Source: Mycobacterium sp. AT1
Lineage (GTDB): Bacteria; Actinomycetota; Actinomycetes; Mycobacteriales; Mycobacteriaceae
DNA length: 38,294 nt
NCBI RefSeq assembly: GCF_002043095.1
Contig: NZ_MVOC01000069.1
Coordinates: forward strand, 1-38,294
Direction: 5' to 3'
Positions 1-7,048 of this stretch are shown in pieces (position 1 is the stretch's first letter; every line of letters begins with the position of its first letter). Below the pieces are notes generated by a model. That model saw only the letters and a program-made list of their open reading frames with translations, did no database searches and had not been told where the DNA came from. The position numbers and the translations under genes were made by a program.

Positions 1-3000
1 TCTCCATCTTCATCGCCTCCAATGCGAGCAGCGCCTGCCCGGCCACCACGCGATCGCCGACGGCGACGTCGACCTTCCACACGCTGGACGAGAACGGCGC
101 GTCCACCCGCCGTTCGTCGTCGTCGAGGACGAGGTCGGTCGCCGTCACCGCAACCCGGGACTCGGCGCGCTCCGCGCGGTCGAACTCCCCCGCCGCCGTC
201 CACGCGGCGCGTTCGGCGGCGAACGCCGTGGCCTGGCCGGCGCGGAACTCGGCGATCGAGTCCGCGTTGTCGGCCAGGAATCGCTCGTGCTCGGCAAGGG
301 AGAACGTGCCGTCGGTGATGTCGACCGATCCTCGACCGGCGGCCATGTCCGCGCGCAGGTCCAACAGCTCCTCCGCGGTCACCGGATACCAGGAGATGCG
401 GTCGAAGAAGCGCAGCAGCCACGGGCTGCCCGGCTCGAAGGGCGGGGTGTGCCGGTAGCGGCTCCACACCTGGGTGGTCCTGCCGACGAACTGGTATCCG
501 CCGGGCCCCTCCATGCCGTAGATACACAGGTAGGCGCCGCCGATGCCGACCGAGTTCTCCGCGGTCCAGGTGCGGGCCGGGTTGTACTTGGTGGTCACCA
601 GTCGGTGTCGCGGATCGAGCGGGGTGGCGACGGGCGCCCCGAGATAGACGTCGCCGAGGCCGAGGGTGAGGTACTCCGCCGAGAACACCGTCGCCATGAC
701 GTCGTCCTGGCTCGCCAAACCGTTGATCCTGCGGATGAATTCGATGTTGGACGGGCACCACGGGGCGTCGTCGCGCACCCCGGAGGTGTAGCGCGCGATG
801 GCCTCGCGGGTCGCGGGGTCGTCCCAGCTCAGCGGTAGCCGCACCGACCGGCTCGGCACCACCAGTTCCGACGTGGCGGGCAGGTCGTCTTCGAGTTCGG
901 TGAGCAGGCCGAGCAGCCGGTCCACCGACAGCACGTCCGGATCCAGGTGCACCTGAAGGGATCTGATCCCCGGGGTGAGGTCGAGAATGCCTGCGACGGA
1001 ACTGGATTCGAGGCGCTCCTCGAGCGCATGCACCCTGGCCCGCAGCGCGAGGTCGAGCACCATGTCCCCGTATTCGATCAGCACGTTGTCGTCACCGCTG
1101 CGGCGATAGGTGACGGCGGGCGCGTTTCCACCGTCGCGGCGGCGCAGGACGCCGTCGTCACCGTCGCGTTCGGAGCGCCGCACGCGGGGGTTCGCGGCCA
1201 GGCGTTCGGCGCCCACCGCCGCTCGGGACGGCGCGTCGGCCGCCCTAATCGGAACGAACCGAACCGTGTCCCCCGGCCGCAGCTGCCCGAGCTTCCATCG
1301 CTCGCCGGCCACCACCGTCACCGGACACACGAAGCCGCCCAGGCTGGGACCGTCCGGGCCCAGCAGGATCGGGGTGTCGCCGGTGAAGTCCAGCGCGCCG
1401 ACCGAGTAGGCGGTGTCGTGGATGTTGGATGGGTGCAGTCCCGCCTCACCGCCGTCGGGGCGGGCCCACTTCGGGCGAGGTCCCTCCAGCCGCACCCCCG
1501 TGCGGGCCGAGTTGAAGTGCACGACGTAGTCGGCCGCGAACAGGGTGTCCATGTCCTCGCGGGTGAAGAACTCCGGGGCGCCATGCGGGCCTTCGGTGAC
1601 CGCAAGCTCCCATTCCGACGGCATGGCGGGCCGAAGGTCTTGCGGAACCGCAGCTTTCGGATCATCGGAGGTGGCCGGAGCAGCACGCAGGACGTCGCCG
1701 ACGACGAGGTGGCGGCCGCCGTGACCGCCGAAGCGTCCGAGGGTGAACGTCGACGCACTGCCGAGGTAGGCAGGCACGTCGAACCCGCCGTCGACCAGGA
1801 CGTAGGTGCGCAGTCCGGCGGTCTCGGCCGCGCCAACTGCGAGCACTCCGCCGGCGGGGACGTCGACCGGCTCCCACATCGGCACGGGCACGTCGTCGAC
1901 CGTGACCGGGCAGTCGGCACCGGCGACGCAGAACGTCGTCGGATGCGTCACGCGCAGCGTCGGTCCTGACGCGGTGCATTCCAAACCCGCTGCGCCCTCG
2001 GCGTTTCCGAGGGCCCGGTTGCCCAACCGGAAGGACAGGTCGTCCATCGGTCCGCTCGGAGGGACGCCGACGCTCCACAGACCGACCCGTCCCGGCAGGT
2101 CTTGCACGGTGGTCGACAGTCCGGGGCTCTCGACGGTGATGCGCGGGCGCGGGTCGGCGACGCCTGCCAGCGTTCCGGTGTGGTGCCGGGCGGCCCGCAC
2201 GTCGTCGAGGGTCAGCGCCGCGCGAAGCAGACCGACGTTGACCTCGATGCCCTGAAGGACGGTGGCGTCCAGTGCCCTGCCGAGACGGTCGAACGCCTCG
2301 TCGCGGTCGGCGCCTGCGGTGACGACCTTGGCGAGCAACGGATCGTAGGACGCCGTGACCTCGGTGCCCGACTCGACCCACGCGTCGACGCGTGGCGCGG
2401 GGTCACCCGCCACGGCGTCGGGAAAGTGCACGGCCACCAGGGTTCCCGTGCTCGGGCGGTAGTCACGGGAGGGGTCCTCGGCGTACACCCGCGCCTCGAC
2501 CGCGTGACCGCGCACCGGGACCGACCCGACGTTCGCCCCCGGCTCGAGGTGCGGTGCCAGCACATCGGCTTCCCCGCGGGCGAGCCTAAACATCCACGCC
2601 GCCAGGTCGACGCCCGTGACCGCCTCGGTCACGGGGTGCTCGACCTGCAGCCGCGCGTTGACTTCGAGGAAGGACGCCTCTTCGCGGCGCGGGTCGTAGA
2701 CGAACTCGACCGTGCCCGCGGAGCGGTAGCCCACCGAGGCGGCCAGCGCCCGCGATGACGAATGCAGCTGGGCGCGAACCGCTTCCGGTAGCGCGGGGGC
2801 TGGCGCCTCTTCGATCACCTTCTGGTTGCGACGCTGCAGCGAGCAGTCCCGGTCACCGAGGGAGACCACGCGGCCGGCACCGTCGCCGAAGATCTGGACT
2901 TCGACGTGGCGGGCGTCGTCGACGAAGCGTTCGACGAACACCCCCGCGGAGCCGAAGCTGCGGGCGGCCAGCCGGGACACCCGGTCGAAGGCCGCCCTGA

Positions 3001-3526
3001 GTTCGGCGTCGTCCCGGCACACCTGCATGCCGATGCCGCCACCACCGCCGGTCGCCTTGAGCATCACTGGGTAGCCGATTTCGGCGGCTGCGGCACGGGC
3101 CGCCGCGGCGTCGTCGAGCAATTCGGACCCCGGAAACACGGGAACCCCGGCGGCGCGGGCCGCGGCCCTGGCGGTGTGCTTGGTGCCGAAGATGCGCAGT
3201 TGGTGCGGGGTCGGCCCGACGAAGGCCATGCCTGCCGCCTCGACCGCCGTCGCGAAATCGGCGTCCTCGGAGAGGAATCCGTAACCGGGGTGAACCATGT
3301 CGACGCCCGTCGCGGACGCGGCGGCCACCAGCGCGTCGACGCGGAGGTAGCTTTCACTGGGCGCCGCGGGACCCAACCGGACGGCGTCGTCGGCGAGGCG
3401 CACGTGGGGCGCACCGCGATCGGCGTCGGAGAACACCGCGACCGTGCGAAGGCCAAGCAGTCTTGCGGAGCGCACCAGCCGGACGGCGATCTCACCGCGG
3501 TTGGCGATCAGGACGCTGTGAGTCAC
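1..3526 (-). CDS. Biotin-dependent urea/guanidine carboxylase, C-terminal end cut by window edge
   Basis: ATP- and biotin-dependent carboxylase that makes allophanate from urea, or carboxyguanidine from guanidine. The GTG start at 3526 overlaps the stop of the upstream gene by 4 bp (GTGA). The frame stays consistent across 1,175 codons to the edge. Domains: biotin carboxylase, residues 1 to about 450, with the glycine-rich ATP-grasp loop MLKATGGGGGIGMQ near residue 155; carboxyltransferase half AHS2/KipA from about 460 (TTVQD, GVPPSGPMD); AHS1/KipI from about 800 (YRRSGDDNVLIEYGD) to about 1010; and a biotinyl domain ending in EAMKME, with the biotinylated Lys at residue 1173. Only some 30-40 residues should be missing. 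There is no fused allophanate hydrolase on the N-terminal side, so a separate hydrolase is expected beyond the left edge. Linkage to two DUF1989 genes favours guanidine as substrate; this is inference from family knowledge. Confidence 0.93.
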   Translation of the reverse strand, partial: MTHSVLIANRGEIAVRLVRSARLLGLRTVAVFSDADRGAPHVRLADDAVRLGPAAPSESYLRVDALVAAASATGVDMVHPGYGFLSEDADFATAVEAAGMAFVGPTPHQLRIFGTKHTARAAARAAGVPVFPGSELLDDAAAARAAAAEIGYPVMLKATGGGGGIGMQVCRDDAELRAAFDRVSRLAARSFGSAGVFVERFVDDARHVEVQIFGDGAGRVVSLGDRDCSLQRRNQKVIEEAPAPALPEAVRAQLHSSSRALAASVGYRSAGTVEFVYDPRREEASFLEVNARLQVEHPVTEAVTGVDLAAWMFRLARGEADVLAPHLEPGANVGSVPVRGHAVEARVYAEDPSRDYRPSTGTLVAVHFPDAVAGDPAPRVDAWVESGTEVTASYDPLLAKVVTAGADRDEAFDRLGRALDATVLQGIEVNVGLLRAALTLDDVRAARHHTGTLAGVADPRPRITVESPGLSTTVQDLPGRVGLWSVGVPPSGPMDDLSFRLGNRALGNAEGAAGLECTASGPTLRVTHPTTFCVAGADCPVTVDDVPVPMWEPVDVPAGGVLAVGAAETAGLRTYVLVDGGFDVPAYLGSASTFTLGRFGGHGGRHLVVGDVLRAAPATSDDPKAAVPQDLRPAMPSEWELAVTEGPHGAPEFFTREDMDTLFAADYVVHFNSARTGVRLEGPRPKWARPDGGEAGLHPSNIHDTAYSVGALDFTGDTPILLGPDGPSLGGFVCPVTVVAGERWKLGQLRPGDTVRFVPIRAADAPSRAAVGAERLAANPRVRRSERDGDDGVLRRRDGGNAPAVTYRRSGDDNVLIEYGDMVLDLALRARVHALEERLESSSVAGILDLTPGIRSLQVHLDPDVLSVDRLLGLLTELEDDLPATSELVVPSRSVRLPLSWDDPATREAIARYTSGVRDDAPWCPSNIEFIRRINGLASQDDVMATVFSAEYLTLGLGDVYLGAPVATPLDPRHRLVTTKYNPARTWTAENSVGIGGAYLCIYGMEGPGGYQFVGRTTQVWSRYRHTPPFEPGSPWLLRFFDRISWYPVTAEELLDLRADMAAGRGSVDITDGTFSLAEHERFLADNADSIAEFRAGQATAFAAERAAWTAAGEFDRAERAESRVAVTATDLVLDDDERRVDAPFSSSVWKVDVAVGDRVVAGQALLALEAMKME

Positions 3527-4182
3527 GCCGCCTCACCCGGCCGGGTGACGATCATGCGGACCGGCGTCGGATCGAAGGCGTTGCACGGGTTGTTGACCTG
3601 CGGGCAGTTGGATACGAGCACCAGCACGTCGACGTCCGCGCGCAGGGCGATCCGCTTGCCAGGTGCCGACAGTCCGTCGACGATGCCGAGGGCGCCGTCG
3701 GGGTCAACCGGAACGTTCATGAACCAGTTGATGTTGCTGGCAAGGTCTTTGGCGCCGAGTCCATGGCGGGAACCCTCCAGCAGGAAGTTCTCCATGCAGC
3801 CGTGCTGAGCACGGGTGTGCTGGCCGTAGCGCAGCGTGTTGGACTCCTTGGAGCACGCGCCGCCGAGGGTGTCGTGCACGCCGACCTCGTCGCCGACGAC
3901 GGTCATCAACGCGGCTCCCGTGTCGGCCCGCAGCACCGATCCCGTGGTCAGCACGATGCCGCCCTGGCGCGCGATGGTCTCCGAGGCGCTGTAGCGGACG
4001 CTGGTGTCGGCGGCGGAGTAGAGCAGGCAGTCGACGGCCTGGTTGCCTGCGAGGTCGACGATCGTCAGCACGTTACCGGCGGCGACGACGGCCGACCACG
4101 CGGCGCGTGCGTCGACTCGCTCGTCGAGTACCAGGTCGCCAGCAACCAGGGCGGTGTCCGTCTGTGCGGTCGGGACGTTCAC
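3523..4182 (-). CDS. DUF1989 protein, urea carboxylase-associated protein (probable carboxyguanidine deiminase subunit, Cys-rich)
   Basis: A 219-residue DUF1989 protein of the urea carboxylase-associated family (probably UAAP1/TIGR03424 by its shorter length). Members beside such carboxylases have been shown to be subunits of carboxyguanidine deiminase, which turns carboxyguanidine into allophanate and ammonia. The GTG start at 4182 overlaps the upstream stop (GTGA). A longer frame exists upstream but is arginine-rich antisense-like sequence. The putative metal-site residues are all present: HDTLGGACSKE, GCMENF and SNCPQVNNPCN. The gene sits second in a three-gene operon and feeds into the carboxylase. 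The assignment to CgdA versus CgdB is left open. Older databases would call it 'urea amidolyase associated protein'. Confidence 0.88.
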   Translation of the reverse strand: MNVPTAQTDTALVAGDLVLDERVDARAAWSAVVAAGNVLTIVDLAGNQAVDCLLYSAADTSVRYSASETIARQGGIVLTTGSVLRADTGAALMTVVGDEVGVHDTLGGACSKESNTLRYGQHTRAQHGCMENFLLEGSRHGLGAKDLASNINWFMNVPVDPDGALGIVDGLSAPGKRIALRADVDVLVLVSNCPQVNNPCNAFDPTPVRMIVTRPGEAA

Positions 4183-5060
4183 AGGACTCCTCGGGCGATC
4201 AGGTCGGCGTCGGTGTTGGCGGCGGCTTGCCGGTGCTCGGGGCGCAGGGGCCCCACCAGGTCGCCGGTCATCAGCAGGTCGAGGTCGCCCTCGGCGGGCC
4301 ATGCGTGCATCCGCAGAGCCGAACACGTGAACTCAGGACGCGGGTCGAGCGGGTGCGCCGTATTGGCCAGCGACACGATCGCGTCGACGTGAAGGAGCAG
4401 GTCGACGTAGGCGCCGGCTCCCGCGGAGCCCTGCCACTCGAACGCACCGTCGGAATTGACCCGCACCCCCTTGAAGAACGACGGGGACGGCGGCAGGTCA
4501 CGCGGTCCGAGGCCGTTCTTGAGGGCCGCCAGCAGCAACAGCTCCCGCCCTGCCGGTGACGCGGATTCGGGAGCCCCCGCGCCGTAGCGTGCGTGATTTC
4601 CGTCGCGAGTGGTGGTGCCTGCGAGGGCGTCGTGGCGTCCCGAGGTGTCGGCGACGACGGTCGCCAGCACCCGTCCGAACCCACTGAGCAAGGGATGTCC
4701 CGTTCCGAGGTAGGCCTGCCAGGGCACCTTCACGGTGTCGGCGACGTTGAGGCGCTCGTGCGGACCGTCGGCGCGGTGGATCAGAAGGTGTGCGCACGCG
4801 TCGCCGTCGAGGTCGGTCAACCGGATGCGCGTGCCACGGGCCAGTACGGCGGTCGAATATCCGCCTGGCGCAACCGTTTCCGACCACAACAGGTTGGCGG
4901 CCGGCACTCCGTCGGGTGTCGTCGGGCTGCTCGTCGCCGGGACGTGGCGCATGGCGTCCGCGGTCCGGCCGTGCTGGGCCCTGGCGTGGGCCTTGGCGCC
5001 AGCGGTCGTGGCGGTGTCCGGATGGTCGCTGTGGTGCGAGTCGCGCACGTGGCTGGTCAC
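4179..5060 (-). CDS. DUF1989 protein, urea carboxylase-associated protein (probable carboxyguanidine deiminase partner subunit, Cys-poor)
   Basis: First gene of the operon, 293 residues, with a DUF1989 core from about residue 58 to the C-terminus (probably UAAP2/TIGR03425 by its longer core). The GTG start at 5060 is supported by GGAG six bases upstream. The first ~50 residues are a His/Asp/Ala-rich extension unlike the family core, so the true N-terminus is less sure; Met37 is the next candidate but lacks a ribosome site. The cysteines kept in the downstream paralogue are replaced here (HDALAGTTTRD and SASPAGREL at the equivalent places). This suggests a partner subunit that no longer binds the metal. 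It is coupled to the next gene by a 4-bp stop/start overlap. Confidence 0.85.
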   Translation of the reverse strand: MTSHVRDSHHSDHPDTATTAGAKAHARAQHGRTADAMRHVPATSSPTTPDGVPAANLLWSETVAPGGYSTAVLARGTRIRLTDLDGDACAHLLIHRADGPHERLNVADTVKVPWQAYLGTGHPLLSGFGRVLATVVADTSGRHDALAGTTTRDGNHARYGAGAPESASPAGRELLLLAALKNGLGPRDLPPSPSFFKGVRVNSDGAFEWQGSAGAGAYVDLLLHVDAIVSLANTAHPLDPRPEFTCSALRMHAWPAEGDLDLLMTGDLVGPLRPEHRQAAANTDADLIARGVL

Positions 5061-5103
5061 TGCTACTCCATGGGCTCGTGACGTCGGTCGTCCACCGACA
5101 TAT

Positions 5104-5117
5104 CTGTCAGATGACAG
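5104..5117. promoter_or_regulatory. Perfect inverted repeat CTGTCA-GA-TGACAG, candidate repressor operator
   Basis: Two 6-bp arms with a 2-bp spacer, 44-57 bp upstream of the first codon of the carboxylase operon. On the minus strand it is followed directly by TATGTC, a possible -10 element, so a bound protein would sit on the promoter. The shape resembles GntR/FadR-class operators. No such regulator gene is visible in the window. Confidence 0.45.
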
Positions 5118-5142
5118 TTTTCTCGGCCTGCCGCCGTTGGTG

Positions 5143-5158
5143 GTTGCCGCGGTGTAAC
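5143..5158 (-). promoter_or_regulatory. Candidate GlnR box GTTAC-n6-GCAAC
   Basis: Read on the minus strand the sequence is GTTACACCGCGGCAAC. It fits the mycobacterial GlnR pattern GnnAC-n6-GnnAC, with both half-sites matching the fixed positions. It lies 83-98 bp upstream of the first gene of an operon predicted to release ammonia from guanidine or urea, the kind of target GlnR activates under nitrogen limitation. The match is short and could arise by chance. Confidence 0.4.
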
Positions 5159-5282
5159 CGATTCCAGGCGGCTGGTTAACAACAGGCTTCGCACGTGACC
5201 GGCGTGTGACGAGTACCGGGTCACCCCCACGACATGGTTGGATCGAGGTGGGTGCCGACCCTCGGAAACCTGCCGCGGAGAC

Positions 5283-5312
5283 TCCCCAGCTGTGAATTGC
5301 TCGAGCTGGGGA
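5283..5312. other. Stem-loop in the adhC leader (9-bp perfect stem)
   Basis: TCCCCAGCT at 5283-5291 pairs exactly with AGCTGGGGA at 5304-5312 around a 12-nt loop. There is no T-run after it on the plus strand (GATTAATCC follows), so it is not a plain terminator. It lies about 125 bp upstream of adhC. Confidence 0.45.
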
Positions 5313-5347
5313 TTAATCCACCGACGGCCCCGGTTGGCACTCAACGG

Positions 5348-5365
5348 GGGCGCAACGGTGCGCCC
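5348..5365 (+). terminator. Terminator-like hairpin upstream of adhC
   Basis: GGGCGCA (5348-5354) and TGCGCCC (5359-5365) form a 7-bp GC stem with a 4-nt loop, followed by AATTTTGG. On the plus strand this looks like a weak intrinsic terminator placed 71 bp before the adhC start. No plus-strand gene precedes it, so it could act as an attenuator in the adhC leader. Confidence 0.35.
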
Positions 5366-5436
5366 AATTTTGGTGCCGCCGCCACGACTGGCGGCGACGA
5401 ACGCTTGACAAGACGACAAGAGGGTACGAAGAGAAG

Positions 5437-6486
5437 ATGACCACGACTGTTTCCGCCATCGCCGCCACCTCGGCGACCGAGCCGCTGACCAAGACCACCA
5501 TCGAGCGCCGCGACGTCGGCCCGCACGACGTGGCTTTCGACATCAAGTTCGCCGGTATCTGTCACTCCGACATCCACACCGTCAAGGCCGAGTGGGGCCA
5601 GCCCAACTACCCGGTCGTCGCGGGCCACGAGATCGCCGGCGTCGTGACAGAGGTCGGCGCCGAGGTCACCAAGTACAAGGTCGGCGACCACGTCGGCGTC
5701 GGCTGCTTCGTCGACTCCTGCCGTGAGTGCGACAACTGCAAGGCCGGTCTGCAGCAGTACTGCACCGGCGAGGGCGGCATGGTCGGCACCTACAACGCCA
5801 CCGAGCGCGACGGCACCCCGACCTACGGCGGCTACAGCCAGGCCATCGTCGTCGACGAGAACTACGTCCTGCGCATCCCGGACAGCATCCCGTTGGACAA
5901 GGCCGCTCCCCTGCTGTGCGCCGGCATCACCCTGTTCTCCCCGCTGCACCACTGGGGCGCGGGACCCGGCAAGAAGGTCGCCATCGTCGGACTCGGCGGT
6001 CTCGGCCACATGGGCGTCAAGATCGCGCACGCGATGGGCGCCGAGGTCACGGTCTTGAGCCAGTCGCTCAAGAAGATGGAGGACGGCCTGCGCCTCGGCG
6101 CAGACGAGTACTACGCCACCAGCGACCCCGACACCTTCACCAAGCTGGCCGGAAAGTTCGACCTGATCGTCAACACCGTGTCGGCAACACTCGACCTCGC
6201 CGCCTACATGGGCCTGCTGGCCACCGACGGCACGCTGGTCGAGGTGGGTGCGCCGGAGAAGCCGATGGTGGTGCCGTTCTTCCCGCTCGGTGCGCAGCGT
6301 CGCAGCCTGTCCGGTTCCATGATCGGCGGCATCCCCGAGACCCAGGAGATGCTCGACTTCTGCGCCGAGCACGACATCACCCCCGAGATCGAGGTCATCG
6401 CGGCCGACTACGTCAACGAGGCCTACGAGCGGGTCCTCGCCAGCGACGTGCGGTACCGCTTCGTCATCGACACCTCGACCCTGTGA
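5437..6486 (+). CDS. adhC: Zinc-dependent NAD(P) alcohol dehydrogenase AdhC
   Basis: A 349-residue medium-chain dehydrogenase of the cinnamyl-alcohol dehydrogenase class that interconverts alcohols and aldehydes in the cytosol. Catalytic zinc ligands Cys42 and His64-Glu65 are present (CHSDIHT, GHE). The structural zinc site is Cys95, Cys98, Cys101 and Cys109. The Rossmann motif GLGGLG follows at about residue 185. The sequence closely resembles M. tuberculosis Rv3045 along its whole length (for example VKAEWGQPNYPVV and YERVLASDVRYRFVID). The start is ATG preceded by a purine-rich GAAGAGAAG. It stands alone on the plus strand and is divergent from the carboxylase operon. Its leader contains hairpins that may regulate it. 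Confidence 0.93.
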   Translation: MTTTVSAIAATSATEPLTKTTIERRDVGPHDVAFDIKFAGICHSDIHTVKAEWGQPNYPVVAGHEIAGVVTEVGAEVTKYKVGDHVGVGCFVDSCRECDNCKAGLQQYCTGEGGMVGTYNATERDGTPTYGGYSQAIVVDENYVLRIPDSIPLDKAAPLLCAGITLFSPLHHWGAGPGKKVAIVGLGGLGHMGVKIAHAMGAEVTVLSQSLKKMEDGLRLGADEYYATSDPDTFTKLAGKFDLIVNTVSATLDLAAYMGLLATDGTLVEVGAPEKPMVVPFFPLGAQRRSLSGSMIGGIPETQEMLDFCAEHDITPEIEVIAADYVNEAYERVLASDVRYRFVIDTSTL

Positions 6487-6535
6487 TCCCAGGCGTCATC
6501 TAGCTCCACACGTTGCGGCCCAAGCCAACCGGATG

Positions 6536-6889
6536 TCATCCCGGGGCTTGGGCCGCTTCGTCGTCCGGTCCGGCATTGCCAAACCCGGACAGCGGCCACC
6601 CCGCCGCGGCGAGCTTGGCGGCGACCCTACGCACGTTCTCAGGGCCCGCATCGTGATGGGTGACGTCGGTGATGAAGTGCTCGATCTCGTCGACTGCGAT
6701 GCCACCGTCCTTGACGGCGGGCGAATCCGCGGCGGTGAGGTTGCCGACGATCTCCCCGATCTGTTCCTCGGTGAGCGGCGTCGCGCGCAGCAACGCCAGC
6801 AAAGGGACCCGGTCGGGCCCCGGCACCCCTTCCGGGTAACCGGCCCGGAGCCAATTCAGAATCGACGTCAGCAGATTGGTGATGGTCAC
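6536..6889 (-). CDS. DUF3349 family protein (Rv3046c-like)
   Basis: A small acidic soluble protein of 117 residues with the DUF3349 core: an N-terminal helix NLLTSILNWLRAGYPEGVP, then PLLALLRATPLTEEQ and the C-terminal GPENVRRVAAKLAAAGWPL. The family is actinobacterial and of unknown biochemical function. The genomic place right after adhC, on the opposite strand, matches Rv3046c. I chose GTG at 6889 because it begins the conserved sequence and is preceded by GGGGG. A TTG 30 bp upstream would add ten residues with no family support. There is no signal peptide or membrane segment. Confidence 0.85.
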   Translation of the reverse strand: MTITNLLTSILNWLRAGYPEGVPGPDRVPLLALLRATPLTEEQIGEIVGNLTAADSPAVKDGGIAVDEIEHFITDVTHHDAGPENVRRVAAKLAAAGWPLSGFGNAGPDDEAAQAPG

Positions 6890-6978
6890 GGCCCCCAGTC
6901 TCGAGGCTGAACCGCGCAATCACCAGCACGCGTCGACGGTGAACTTCGCCGTTCGAGTTGTCGGATCCGGTGGTGAGT

Positions 6979-7008
6979 GCGACGCTCTGGAACAGACCGC
7001 AGCGTCGC
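6979..7008. promoter_or_regulatory. 8-bp inverted repeat upstream of the APC permease
   Basis: GCGACGCT (6979-6986) and AGCGTCGC (7001-7008) are perfect inverted arms around a 14-nt spacer, 41-70 bp before the permease start codon. This could be an operator with widely spaced half-sites or an mRNA hairpin. No bound regulator is implied by the sequence alone. Confidence 0.3.
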
Positions 7009-7048
7009 GGACCTCATTATGCGTTGATTCCGAAGCTTGGAGGCCCTA

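Larger units (their letters stand above)
5061..5436. other. Divergent intergenic region between the carboxylase operon and adhC
   Basis: 376 bp without a credible gene. The half near the minus-strand operon carries a palindrome (5104-5117) and a GlnR-like box (5143-5158). The half near adhC carries hairpins at 5283-5312 and 5348-5365, plus a weaker GCCGCC/GGCGGC stem near 5377-5396. I found no convincing guanidine-I or guanidine-III riboswitch core on either strand. Confidence 0.7.

Noticed and set aside
5061..5436. Possible guanidine-I (ykkC) or guanidine-III riboswitch upstream of the carboxylase operon
   Set aside because: An ACCCGGTAC string on the minus strand recalls guanidine-III, but the surrounding conserved GGAC and pseudoknot partners do not line up. 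No guanidine-I core (CTAGGG, CTGGTCCGAGAG) is present.
6890..7048. A homologue of Rv3047c between the DUF3349 gene and nrdF2
   Set aside because: No reading frame in the gap or neighbouring intergenic regions looks like a small conserved protein.
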